Position numbers and translations under genes: made by a program
Shown: positions 17,909-26,600 of the stretch, in pieces
Position numbering within the stretch: position 1 is the stretch's first letter
Layout of the letters: each line of letters opens with the position of its first letter
Source: Haloplanus aerogenes
GTDB lineage: Archaea; Halobacteriota; Halobacteria; Halobacteriales; Haloferacaceae
DNA length: 64,000 bases
Assembly (NCBI RefSeq): GCF_003856835.1
Contig: NZ_CP034145.1
Location: forward strand, 1,178,001 to 1,242,000
Direction: 5' to 3'
Notes under the pieces: model-generated
Database searches by the model: none
Told to the model about the DNA's origin: nothing
The model's input: only the letters and a program-made list of their open reading frames with translations

Positions 17909-18079
17909 ATGAAATCGACGCGGAAGGGGCTCCGTGATGGCGAACTCGTCAAGGACACCTACGAGCGACTCACCTGCGCGGAGTGTGAGAAGGTGTTGAA
18001 AAAGCGGGACGACCCCGACGAAGTCTTCTCGCTTCGGATCTGTCCCGAGTGTGGCCGGGAGTGGAAGGACCTCAGGTAA
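17909..18079 (+). CDS. HVO_0758-type zinc finger protein
   Basis: A 56-residue protein with two CxxC pairs (TCAECEK and ICPECGR). The sequence MKSTRKGLRDGELVKDTYER and the ending EWKDL match, from memory, the haloarchaeal HVO_0758 zinc-finger family. It probably binds one zinc in the cytoplasm; its role is unknown. The stop overlaps the stop of the convergent aldo/keto reductase by 8 bp. Confidence 0.85.
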   Translation: MKSTRKGLRDGELVKDTYERLTCAECEKVLKKRDDPDEVFSLRICPECGREWKDLR

Positions 18080-19160
18080 AGACGGCGTCGAAGGCTCGGG
18101 CACCGAGCGGGTCGAACGTCCCCGCCGCAACGTCCTCCGCGACGTGGTCGGGATCACTCGCCCCGACCAGTGCGCACGTGACTGCCGGCGCGCTCCGTGC
18201 GAAGTTGATCGCTCGCTGGGCGGGGGTGTCTCCCGACAGCTCGGCGTCGACAGCCGCCGGCAGACCGGTTAGCAAGTCACCCTGTGCGAGGCTGGCGCTC
18301 GTGAACACGTCCAGATCGAGCGTCTGCGCGACCGACAGCGCCGACCGATACTCGCCCTCGAACTCGTGGACCTCCGCGGTGAACGCGTCGGCCATGTGGA
18401 CGTTGAACGGGAGTTGGATCGCCTCGAACCCCGTCTCCGCGCGGCCGACCGTCGCCGCCGCCGATCGCGCGCGTGCGGCGACTTCCGGGAGCGACAGGTG
18501 CGCGTCGGCTTCGGGTGGGACGCGAAACGCCTGCCACGTCGCCACGCCGTACCGGCCGATGTCGCCCGCGGCGACTCGCCGTTCCAGGCGCTCGAACGTC
18601 GCTTCGAGCTGGTCGTACACGTCTTCGCGCGACCGCGCCCGAAGCTGTGTCTCGGGGTTGTGGACGTAGTAGCAGTCGATCGTCTCTAGGCCGAGCGCGT
18701 CGAGCGAGCGGTCGAGCAGTGCCTCGATGGCGTCGGGCGCGATGCAGTGGTAGTCAGCGGCGAGGTCCGTCGGGTCGACGGGGCCGCCGTCGACGAACTG
18801 CTCGCGGATGTAGTCGGTGGGGTCGGCGGGGCGTTCGCCATCGAACGGCAGGAAGCCGCCCTTGGTGGCGACGACGACGGCCTCGCGGTCCACGTCCGCC
18901 CGCTCGATCGCTCGGCCGACGACCCGCTCGCTCCGCCCGCACCGGTAGTTGACCGCGGTGTCGACGACGTTACAGCCGCCTTCGAAGCCAGCGATCAGCG
19001 CGCGTTCGTAGTCGTCGTCGACGGCGTCGGTCGGGTCGCCGAGATAGGTTCCGAGGCCGATGCTGGAGACGACACCGGGGCCGAACCGCCGGAAGTAGGT
19101 ACGCCCGAAGCCGTCGCCGAAGCGGTCCCGGTACGCCCACGTGGCGCGAGTGGTCGCCAT
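18072..19160 (-). CDS. Aldo/keto reductase
   Basis: A 362-residue TIM-barrel NADPH-dependent oxidoreductase. The catalytic tetrad is visible: Asp and Tyr in VVDTAVNYRCGRSE, Lys in VVATKGGF, and His in YYVHNPETQ. The start ATG at 19160 follows a promoter gap of about 57 bp to the divergent region. The N-terminal ~30 residues before the barrel are slightly longer than usual. The physiological substrate is unknown. Confidence 0.9.
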   Translation of the reverse strand: MATTRATWAYRDRFGDGFGRTYFRRFGPGVVSSIGLGTYLGDPTDAVDDDYERALIAGFEGGCNVVDTAVNYRCGRSERVVGRAIERADVDREAVVVATKGGFLPFDGERPADPTDYIREQFVDGGPVDPTDLAADYHCIAPDAIEALLDRSLDALGLETIDCYYVHNPETQLRARSREDVYDQLEATFERLERRVAAGDIGRYGVATWQAFRVPPEADAHLSLPEVAARARSAAATVGRAETGFEAIQLPFNVHMADAFTAEVHEFEGEYRSALSVAQTLDLDVFTSASLAQGDLLTGLPAAVDAELSGDTPAQRAINFARSAPAVTCALVGASDPDHVAEDVAAGTFDPLGARAFDAVFT

Positions 19161-19217
19161 ACGTTGGCTACGCGGGTCGGCGGTATAGGACTTTGTCGGC
19201 GGTTCCCGTCGCGGCCG

Positions 19218-20375
19218 CTACAGGTCGCCTTCGAGCGCCCGCCAGAGTCGGTCGGTGAGGGAGGTCTGCCGTGCGGGCCAGACGAAGTCGTTGTCGTCGA
19301 GCGGGATCTGCCCGCCGCCCATGTGGGCGTGGCCGCCGCCGCTCGCGTCCGGCACGTCTTCCAGTGCGGATTCGATCGCGCGGCCCATGTGGACGCGGTC
19401 GTCGCGGGAGCGCCCGGAGAGGTAGAGCATCCCGTCACGGGTGCCGTAGACGACGGCGGCCGTGACGCCTTCGAGCAGGATGAGTTCGTCGACCGCCTGT
19501 GGAATCGCGTCCACGTTCGACACCTTGCCCACGTCGCTGATCGCGAACGCGCCTTCGATCTGTCGCTCGCGGATGGCCGTCGCTTTGATCTCCAGCGTCT
19601 CGGCGCTCACTTGCGGGTTGGCGATCCGGTCGAGCAGCCCCTCGTCGACACCTGGTGCGAGGTAGCCGCTCGCGGCGAAGTCCGCAGGATCGATCCCCAC
19701 CGTGAGTCGGTCCGTGTCGGTGAGAATGCCGAAAAAGAGTCCCGTCGCGACTTTCGAGGGGACGACGTACGTCGAATCGATCTCGCTCTCGTGGCTTTCC
19801 GGTGGGACCGGCGTGGCGTCGAGATCCTCGAAGTACTCCGCGATCATGCTCGAACAGGCGCCGTACTCGGTCCGTACGTCGGTGAACTCCTCGCCCCGAC
19901 CCTCTCCGGGGTGGTGGTCGACGACGGCGACCGGTCGGACGGTCTCGGACCCCGAGAACCCTCGTGGCTCGTTGTGATCGACCAGAATCACCTGCCGTGA
20001 TTTCAAATCCTCCGCCCGCTCTATCGGGTCGAGGTCGACTTCGAGGACGTTGCGGAACGCTCGATTCTCCTGATGGCGGATCTGCCCCGAGAACTGGATC
20101 GTCGCCGCCGTGTCTACCTGCTCGGCCAGCGAGGCGACGCCCATCGCGGCCGCCATCGCATCCGGATCGGGATTGGGATGGGTCAGGATCGATACGTGAT
20201 CGTGCTCGGCCAGTACCGACGCGAACCGGACACCTGTCGGACGTGCGAACTGGTGAAGGACGTACCCACCTCCGACCAGCACGACCAGACTGACGAGCAG
20301 CGCCGCCAGTAACTCCGGATGCGACTGGGCGAACGCCACCGCCCGCTGGACGAACTGCTCGGCGGCGACCGACAT
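19218..20375 (-). CDS. Membrane-anchored DHH/DHHA1 phosphoesterase
   Basis: A 385-residue protein. One transmembrane helix lies at residues ~20-43 (LLAALLVSLVVLVGGGYVL). Then come DHH-family motifs: THPNPDPDAMAAA, LVDHNEP and VVDHHPGEG, with a DHHA1 ending that includes GGGHAHMGGGQIPL. Relatives include pAp phosphatase, nanoRNases and GdpP-type cyclic-dinucleotide phosphodiesterases, so the likely substrate is a short oligo- or cyclic nucleotide. The ATG at 20375 was chosen because an in-frame extension further upstream is out-of-frame shadow of the next gene. Confidence 0.88.
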   Translation of the reverse strand: MSVAAEQFVQRAVAFAQSHPELLAALLVSLVVLVGGGYVLHQFARPTGVRFASVLAEHDHVSILTHPNPDPDAMAAAMGVASLAEQVDTAATIQFSGQIRHQENRAFRNVLEVDLDPIERAEDLKSRQVILVDHNEPRGFSGSETVRPVAVVDHHPGEGRGEEFTDVRTEYGACSSMIAEYFEDLDATPVPPESHESEIDSTYVVPSKVATGLFFGILTDTDRLTVGIDPADFAASGYLAPGVDEGLLDRIANPQVSAETLEIKATAIRERQIEGAFAISDVGKVSNVDAIPQAVDELILLEGVTAAVVYGTRDGMLYLSGRSRDDRVHMGRAIESALEDVPDASGGGHAHMGGGQIPLDDNDFVWPARQTSLTDRLWRALEGDL

Positions 20376-20449
20376 ACCCACCCCGACTCGGTCGAAGGAA
20401 AAGAGTATTCTCCTATTGTGTCGCTCGTAAAGCGACCGAATTTGCGGGT

Positions 20450-21319
20450 TCAGTTCGACCGAAACCCGTCGATAGCGGGCCGGTAGCCCTCCCACACGGT
20501 CGGAAAGCGGAAGTCGTAACCGAGGTCGTGGAGGTAGTCGTTCGCACACCGCTTGTTCGCGCGGACCCGTCGGCTCACGTCGCCGTCGGCTGCCCGCTCT
20601 TCGACCGTCTGCTTCGGCGGATGGGCGACCCCACACTCGTCGGCCAGCCAGTCCGCGAACGCCCACTTCGAGACGGGCTCGTCGTCGACGGCGAGGACGA
20701 CGTCGTCGCGCGCACGGTCGGTCTCCAGCAAGTACGCCACGACGCCGGCCGCGTCGTCGCGGTGGATCGAGTTGAGATACCCCTCCGTCACCGGCCTGTC
20801 GAGGTAGTACTCCAGTCGGTACCGGTCCGGACCGTAGAGGCCGCCGAACCGGACGACCGTCCCGTCGAGACTGCCTTCCTCCAGCGCGACCCGTTCCGCC
20901 TCCAGCAGGACGCGCTGACGGTCGGTTGCCGGATCTGGCGTCGTCGTCTCGTCGACCCAGTCGCCGTCGTGATCGCCGTAGACGCCGGTGCTCGACGTGT
21001 AGACGAGCCGATCGGGTGGTGATGACCGCGCGTTGAACGTTTCGACCGCGGTTCGCAGGCCGTCGACGTACGCCGCCCGCGCCGCGTCGACGCTACGGCC
21101 GCCAGCGCTCGCCGCGTACACGAGCCAGTCCACGTCGGGGACGGCTGCCAGCGAGTCGGCGTCAGTCGCGTCGGCGCGGACGGCGTCGAAGCCCGCGGCC
21201 TCGATGGCGTCGAGGCCCGCGTCCGATCGCCGGACGCCGATCACGTCGTGGCCGGCCGCGGTCAACTGTCGGCCGAGTTCGAGGCCCACGTAGCCACAGC
21301 CGAGGATGGCAACCCGCAC
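20450..21319 (-). CDS. NAD(P)-dependent epimerase/dehydratase-like SDR protein
   Basis: A 289-residue extended-SDR Rossmann protein. The cofactor loop is ILGCGYVGLELG at the N-terminus, and YTSSTGVYGD stands where the catalytic Ser/Thr region lies. The usual YxxxK is not obvious, so it may belong to the atypical SDR group or act as a reductase of unknown substrate. It resembles COG0451 members. Its start is 6 bp from the stop of the DUF5791-like gene upstream, so the two are probably co-transcribed. Confidence 0.85.
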   Translation of the reverse strand: MRVAILGCGYVGLELGRQLTAAGHDVIGVRRSDAGLDAIEAAGFDAVRADATDADSLAAVPDVDWLVYAASAGGRSVDAARAAYVDGLRTAVETFNARSSPPDRLVYTSSTGVYGDHDGDWVDETTTPDPATDRQRVLLEAERVALEEGSLDGTVVRFGGLYGPDRYRLEYYLDRPVTEGYLNSIHRDDAAGVVAYLLETDRARDDVVLAVDDEPVSKWAFADWLADECGVAHPPKQTVEERAADGDVSRRVRANKRCANDYLHDLGYDFRFPTVWEGYRPAIDGFRSN

Positions 21320-21325
21320 GATCGA

Positions 21326-21754
21326 TCAGCGGGCGTTCCGCCCGGCGACGTAGGTGTGGATGGCCGCGAGTTCCGCGAGCGTCATCCGAATACGGCCTTC
21401 GATAGCTTGCTGGACTTCCTGTCCCGAGAGGTCGAGGTCGACGTTCGAGGCGATGGTATCGACGTCGAGGACGCCCGTCGTCATCCCCATCAGCAGGTGA
21501 TCGCGTACTTCCTGTACGATCGTCTCGGCGTCGAGATTGGAGTCGACTGCGAGGATCGACGCCGCCTCCATCAGCGTCAGCGTCGGCGACTCCCCGTCGG
21601 CCAGCGCGTCGACCGTCTCGGTCGACAGTCCCGTCTCGTCCGCGACGGTCTCGGCCCCGTGAACGTCGATCACCGCTCGCAGTTCGGCTTCGTACGCGTC
21701 GTGGAGTTGTCGAGGTGAGAGCGTCGCCGGTTCGTCCGCAGCGTCGTAGAGCAT
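21326..21754 (-). CDS. Small helical hypothetical protein (DUF5791-like)
   Basis: A 142-residue acidic helical protein. I associate it from memory with the haloarchaeal DUF5791 family; function unknown. MLYDAADEPATLSPRQLHD begins at the ATG 21754, and longer in-frame sequence to 21949 reads as out-of-frame shadow. The middle (TVADETGLSTETVDALADGE) looks like a helix-turn-helix-type segment. It lies 31 bp downstream of the large secretion-locus protein and could be part of that transcript. Confidence 0.75.
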   Translation of the reverse strand: MLYDAADEPATLSPRQLHDAYEAELRAVIDVHGAETVADETGLSTETVDALADGESPTLTLMEAASILAVDSNLDAETIVQEVRDHLLMGMTTGVLDVDTIASNVDLDLSGQEVQQAIEGRIRMTLAELAAIHTYVAGRNAR

Positions 21755-21785
21755 ACGTTCGATGAACGCCCCGCCGACAAAAGTC

Positions 21786-24700
21786 TCACTCTCGACCCGA
21801 ATCGGGGCACGACTCCGCCTCCCACGACGTGCATCTCGGTCGCGGCCAGGTCCCCGAACGTTCGTCGGCGTTGCCGTCCACGTCACCGACGCCGCTCCGA
21901 TACGGCGGGACGGCGACCGCCACGACCGTTCGCGTCTCGAAGTCCACACGGTCGTCGCGGCCGAGTCGCTCCGGTGTCCCGTCGCCGTCCACGTCCAGCC
22001 GAACCGTCGATCCGTCCCGAACGTATCGGACCGACGCCCCCGGTGACGACGGCGGCGTGCCGCGCCTCGTCCGGAGCGTGAATCGGGCGTACGCGCCCCG
22101 AACCTGCACCTCCCAGACGTTCACCGTCGCGTACCAGTAGCCCGGCACCGGCGCGACGGGGAGCCCTGCCGGTATCGTGCCGAGTCGCTTCTTCACCCGA
22201 CTCCGATCGATCCGAGCTTTCGCCGTCGAGACGGCCCGGGCGACCGCTCGGTCCCGCACCCGCGTCAGTGCCTCCTGCACGAGTCCCTCTCCGACCGTCG
22301 CCGCTGGCGTCCGGCGCACGTCGACGATGGCCGCATCGAGCGCCGTCTCCAGTCGGTCGGTCCGTCCGGAATTTCCGTCGGACGCTCGTTCGTCCGCCGC
22401 GACCGCGATGGCTGCCGCGAGCGATCCGTTGCTGGCCGCGAGCGCCCGACGCCCCGGCCCCTCCCAGCGTGCGAACCCCTCGGCGACCGCGGCCTGCGCT
22501 TCGGACCGCGTCAACGTCGTCTCGTTTCGAACGACACGACGCGTGCGCGACCGGATCAAGTCGACCGATTCTGACACCGACTCCCGGAGGGGACGGCGCG
22601 CCGCTCGAACCGATGCGTTCGACATCGACTCCGAGGCGACCAGAATCTGCGCCGCCGTCCGAAGGCGGACGCCAGACGCGCCGTCGATTCCTGAACTCGT
22701 GACGGTGTCCGCCGCGTCGCCGTACGGGACCGCGAACAGGTTGACGTTCTTCGCCGATAGCGGGCGGTACGACCGCGAGGGCGGCACGCCCGGCGCGCGG
22801 TCGTGGCTCACCGACGCGACCGTGAGATACGCGGGCGAGCCGTCGGGCACGACGCCGACGGCGCCACCTGGGGGCGACCCGGGAAGCGTTGCCCGCTGCG
22901 ACGGCACCGGTGTCCCTCGCTGGTCGAGAATCTCGCGAAGCTGTCGCGACGAACCGAGCCCCACGTCTCCGAGCGCCGTGTCGAACGCCTCCCGCGTCGT
23001 GTTGTGACTCACTGCGCGCCGCTCTAGCCGCCGGATCGTCGCGTCGAGCAGGGCCGCTCGGGCACCGATCCGCGCTCGATCCGCGACGCCCCGGTATCGC
23101 GCCGGCGCGTCGATCAGGCTCGCCCGACGACGGCGGAGTTCGGTCGCCAGTTGCGCTGGCGGGTTCTCCGCGTACGTTGCGACCGCCCCCGCCGAAACCG
23201 AGACGTTGACCGTCTCGAGCCGCTTCCGGAACGCGGTCAGGTCGGTGTTCGTCCACGACCTAAGTTCGTCCGGACGGTCACCGTAGACGACGCGTTCGGA
23301 GACGCCGAGGGTGTCGTCGGCGACGGCGACGGCGACCGCTTCCCGACCGCCTTGCCGTTCGACGAGTTGTCGTTCGGCTTTCGCGGCGACATCGGCGAGA
23401 TTCGGGCCATCGAGCGGTCCGCCCCGCTCGAACCGCGGACGCGTCGGCCGGTCCGGTGCCGTCCCGTTCGGTGCGTACGTCCCGACTATCGTCACGCCGA
23501 CGCGGTAGCGCTCGGTCCACTCGCCGGTCGTGGTTCGCGTGTCGTTGCCGCGTTCCCACGTCCACGTCACCTCGCGTTCGAGCGCCACGTGTCTGGCGAA
23601 TCCGCCGAACCGGCGTTCCTCGGCGCCGACGCTCGGCGTCGATCCGACGCTCGGATCGACTTCGGCGTCCGTCGCCACGTCCGTCCGTCGGAGCGACCAC
23701 TCCTCGCCTGGCGCGTCGGGGTCCGGTCGGGGCTCGTCGTACGTCTGCTCCCGTGTCGTCCGAAGTTCGGTCTCGACCCGATAGGCCGCGCGGAGGACGC
23801 CGTCGAGCGAGCGATTCCGCCGGCCGGTGTCACGTCGGAGGCCGACCAGCGCTCGCCCGGAGAGTGTCCCCACGTCGACGGTTATCGACCGGTCCGGGGT
23901 CGCTCCATCCGTCCCACGGCGGCCGGGAAGTGGCACGCCGCCCGACGTGGTCGTGTTCCGATTGGGGCGCGGGAGGATACGCGTTGCCTGACTCCCGTCG
24001 ACGGGCGTCCCGGCAGCGAACTCGCGCACGGCGAACTCACGATACGCGCGCCGCATCGCCCGTCGACCGGCAGGGTCGCTCCGGCCGAACACCGCCCGTT
24101 GCGTCTCGAGGACGGCACCGTTCGTCGACGTTTCCACGTGTCGGTTCGCGACGACGTTGGCGATGGGGCCACCGTAATACTGCCCCCAGCCTCGTGCCCA
24201 CGCGACGGGGTAGAGCCGGGCGGTCAGCCGCCGACCCAGTCCCGGCCCCTCCAGCGGTCCGCGGTTCAGACGCGTCTCGAACGCCGTCGCGCGGTCGTGG
24301 AGCGCGAGTACCGGTGTCGAGACGGTCACCGTCCAGTCGCGTTGCTCGCTGGCGACGGCCCGTCCGTCCTCCCGTGCGGCCACGGTCACGTTCCGAACCG
24401 TCACCCGGAGTGCCGTCCCGTTCTCGACGCCTCGAATCTCGACTCGCTCCATCCCTCGCCGGAGTTCGGCCGGCGTCGTCCCTCCGGGGAGCGACGCGAC
24501 AGCCGTCACGTCCCCCCGGCGATACCGCGTCACCGACAGGCGCTCGCGGGCGGCCAGATAGATCCGCAGGCGCAACGCGTCCCGAAACGGCCGGTCGTCG
24601 CTCAACAACCGTCCGTACGGCGTCTCGGCCGGTGACGTGACCGGCTCTGCCGCCGCTTCTCGCGCGGCCTCGCCGACGGCCGACCGAAGGGCAGCAGTCG

Positions 24701-24863
24701 TCTCCGCGGACGCCCGCTCCATCGCTGTGTCCGCGTCGCGGTCGACCCGATCCGGCCCGCGCGTCGAGACGGCCGCGCCGAACGTCGACGCCCCGACCAG
24801 CAACAGGACGCCGACGAGGGCGAACGGCACCCGCGCTCGTCGATCTTCGGCGAACCGGGTCAT
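21786..24863 (-). CDS. Large membrane-anchored exported protein of the secretion locus (DUF7286-like)
   Basis: A 1025-residue protein. An N-terminal hydrophobic helix (FALVGVLLLVGASTFGAAV, residues ~12-30) anchors a long, Arg- and Ser/Thr-rich extracellular part with no enzymatic motif. From memory it fits DUF7286, the last gene of haloarchaeal Tad-like loci. The start ATG at 24863 overlaps the preceding stop (ATGA). It is the largest product of the locus and is a candidate minor pilin-like or surface tip component; that role is inference. Confidence 0.8.
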   Translation of the reverse strand: MTRFAEDRRARVPFALVGVLLLVGASTFGAAVSTRGPDRVDRDADTAMERASAETTAALRSAVGEAAREAAAEPVTSPAETPYGRLLSDDRPFRDALRLRIYLAARERLSVTRYRRGDVTAVASLPGGTTPAELRRGMERVEIRGVENGTALRVTVRNVTVAAREDGRAVASEQRDWTVTVSTPVLALHDRATAFETRLNRGPLEGPGLGRRLTARLYPVAWARGWGQYYGGPIANVVANRHVETSTNGAVLETQRAVFGRSDPAGRRAMRRAYREFAVREFAAGTPVDGSQATRILPRPNRNTTTSGGVPLPGRRGTDGATPDRSITVDVGTLSGRALVGLRRDTGRRNRSLDGVLRAAYRVETELRTTREQTYDEPRPDPDAPGEEWSLRRTDVATDAEVDPSVGSTPSVGAEERRFGGFARHVALEREVTWTWERGNDTRTTTGEWTERYRVGVTIVGTYAPNGTAPDRPTRPRFERGGPLDGPNLADVAAKAERQLVERQGGREAVAVAVADDTLGVSERVVYGDRPDELRSWTNTDLTAFRKRLETVNVSVSAGAVATYAENPPAQLATELRRRRASLIDAPARYRGVADRARIGARAALLDATIRRLERRAVSHNTTREAFDTALGDVGLGSSRQLREILDQRGTPVPSQRATLPGSPPGGAVGVVPDGSPAYLTVASVSHDRAPGVPPSRSYRPLSAKNVNLFAVPYGDAADTVTSSGIDGASGVRLRTAAQILVASESMSNASVRAARRPLRESVSESVDLIRSRTRRVVRNETTLTRSEAQAAVAEGFARWEGPGRRALAASNGSLAAAIAVAADERASDGNSGRTDRLETALDAAIVDVRRTPAATVGEGLVQEALTRVRDRAVARAVSTAKARIDRSRVKKRLGTIPAGLPVAPVPGYWYATVNVWEVQVRGAYARFTLRTRRGTPPSSPGASVRYVRDGSTVRLDVDGDGTPERLGRDDRVDFETRTVVAVAVPPYRSGVGDVDGNADERSGTWPRPRCTSWEAESCPDSGRE

Positions 24864-25717
24864 GGCCACGTCCTCACGACGATTCGGACGCGACCGAGAC
24901 GGACCGCGTTGGCGGCCGCCGTGGCCGACGTGTTCGTTTCGCGTAGATCACGCTGCACCCGTTCCGAAACCGCCGCTTCGAGGCGGTCGTTGGCGGCGTC
25001 GACGCCGCCATCCCCGAGTCTCGTCGGTGGCGCCGCTCCGAATCGGTTCGCGACACGGCGATACCGATGGCGGACCAGCGCCGCCGATGGCGACGCGCTA
25101 CTCGCCGCGATTCGGGTTCGAGTCGGCGGAAACAGCCCCGCCACGAGTCCGTCGGCGACGGCGTCCGCGACGCCATCGACACCACGGTCCCGCGCGGCAC
25201 GGCGGATCGACTGCTCCCGTGCCGGGAACCCGCTCGGCACGTCGACCGTCGCTGCGTGGACCGGCCGGTCGGGTGGGGGGCGACTCCCGATGACGAGACG
25301 ACCCGCAATCGACGACGCGGGATACGGTCGCCAGACGGCGGTGATCTGCGTGTGGTTCGCCCGAATGGCTCCTCTGACCGCTCGAACGACCGCCCGCCCG
25401 AACCCGTCCCGTGCGTGCGAGAGACGCTCGCCGTCGGCAGTGATTCGAGCGACGGTGGCGCGAGCGAGGAGTTCGGCCAGCGTCCCGTGGGCGGTCCGGT
25501 CGAAGGACCCGCCCGTACGCGGAACGTCGACACTCGTCGTCTCGAACCGCGGTGTGAGCGTGTAGTTCACTGCCGCCGTCGTCGTCGACAGCGTCGCCGC
25601 GACGTCGGGCGCGCGCCCCTCACCAGCCGGGTCCTGCGGCGTCGCGGTGGTGACGGTCACCACTGCAGCGCTGACAAGCAGGAGACAGAGCAGACCGTCG
25701 AGGACGGTGCTGGTCAC
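24860..25717 (-). CDS. Membrane-anchored accessory protein (DUF7284-like)
   Basis: A 285-residue protein starting at GTG 25717, overlapping the previous stop (GTGA). An N-terminal hydrophobic helix (LDGLLCLLLVSAAVVTVTT) precedes an exported domain rich in Ala, Arg and Asp. I associate it from memory with DUF7284. It probably sits in the membrane as a TadE-like or pseudopilin-like component. No cysteine or catalytic motif stands out. Confidence 0.75.
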   Translation of the reverse strand: MTSTVLDGLLCLLLVSAAVVTVTTATPQDPAGEGRAPDVAATLSTTTAAVNYTLTPRFETTSVDVPRTGGSFDRTAHGTLAELLARATVARITADGERLSHARDGFGRAVVRAVRGAIRANHTQITAVWRPYPASSIAGRLVIGSRPPPDRPVHAATVDVPSGFPAREQSIRRAARDRGVDGVADAVADGLVAGLFPPTRTRIAASSASPSAALVRHRYRRVANRFGAAPPTRLGDGGVDAANDRLEAAVSERVQRDLRETNTSATAAANAVRLGRVRIVVRTWP

Positions 25718-26109
25718 GACCACACCTCCACCCGGACGCGACCGGGGCGAACGCGCCCCGGCGCCAGTCGGACGCCGAGGGAGCGCGTCGCGGTGTCGGT
25801 ACCGGCCGTCGGCCCCGGGGTCGTCGGTCCCGCGTGCCAGCGTCGGCCCGCTGCCGCCAGCGTGACGTTGACCCGGTAGCCTCTGGGCCCCGCGCGCTGT
25901 GCCCGCCGCCGTCGCGTCGGATCGGCGACGCCGCCGACAGCGAGGCGGTCGACGACGCGGTCCAGCGTCGGTGTCGCGACGTTCCGCTCCGCCTCGTATC
26001 CGGCCCCGTTGAGGACCGTCGCGTACGTGGAGACGGCACCGCACACTGCCAGGAGGACGACGAGCGCGGCAGTCGGCTCGACCTGTCCCCTAGCCGACGA
26101 GCGTGACAT
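25714..26109 (-). CDS. Pilin-like membrane protein (DUF7285-like)
   Basis: A 131-residue protein with N-terminal MSRSSARGQVEPTAALVVLL. A basic RG junction followed by Q and a hydrophobic helix resembles class III signal peptides cut by the prepilin peptidase PibD. The ATG at 26109 is taken; a GTG directly before it (26112) is possible. From memory DUF7285. Its start overlaps the stop of the upstream gene and its stop overlaps the next start, so the whole run is translationally coupled. Confidence 0.75.
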   Translation of the reverse strand: MSRSSARGQVEPTAALVVLLAVCGAVSTYATVLNGAGYEAERNVATPTLDRVVDRLAVGGVADPTRRRRAQRAGPRGYRVNVTLAAAGRRWHAGPTTPGPTAGTDTATRSLGVRLAPGRVRPGRVRVEVWS

Positions 26110-26557
26110 CACATCCCTCCCAGACGACGTGGCGAGCGATCAGCGGGCCATCGACCGGTCGCCACCGCGGCGCTCGGTCGCGGGCGTCAGCGCTGGCGTC
26201 ACAGAGCGCCGATCCGGACTCGAACCGGGTTGCCGGCGGGGCGCCGCGGAGGACGGCCCGGAGCGCGCGCGACCCCGTCGCGGGCGTCACCGGTCCGAAC
26301 GCGAACGCCGCGTGTGTCGTTCCGGCGTCGTTCCGAAGTCCGAGCCGTCGCGGGCCGACCCGCACCGCCGTCGCGTCGAGCGGATGTTCGGCCGTCGCGG
26401 GGTGGGCCGTCGCCGCCGTCCGGTCGACGGTGTCGGCGGCGTCCGCGGCGGCCGGTGGCGGTGCCGTCGGCAGCGTCGCGCCGACACCTAGCAGTGCGAT
26501 ACTCGCGAGCGAAAGCCCGAGCCAGACGTACCACGCGTCGACTGGAACGCCGATCAT
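26090..26557 (-). CDS. Single-pass membrane protein (DUF7283-like)
   Basis: A 155-residue protein with the N-terminal segment VDAWYVWLGLSLASIALLGV forming one transmembrane helix, then an exported domain with one cysteine pair partner at CDASADA and a final GCDVTLVG. I recall this VDAWYVWLG start from DUF7283 proteins of haloarchaeal type II/IV secretion loci. The ATG at 26557 matches that start; a GTG further upstream at 26599 is less likely. Confidence 0.78.
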   Translation of the reverse strand: MIGVPVDAWYVWLGLSLASIALLGVGATLPTAPPPAAADAADTVDRTAATAHPATAEHPLDATAVRVGPRRLGLRNDAGTTHAAFAFGPVTPATGSRALRAVLRGAPPATRFESGSALCDASADARDRAPRWRPVDGPLIARHVVWEGCDVTLVG

Positions 26558-26600
26558 GGCGAGGGGTGGTCCCGTTACCGCACTTGAACCTCCGGGCACG

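Noticed and set aside
20450-21319. Assigning the SDR protein a specific sugar substrate
   Set aside because: The canonical YxxxK is not visible and no pathway neighbour defines a substrate.
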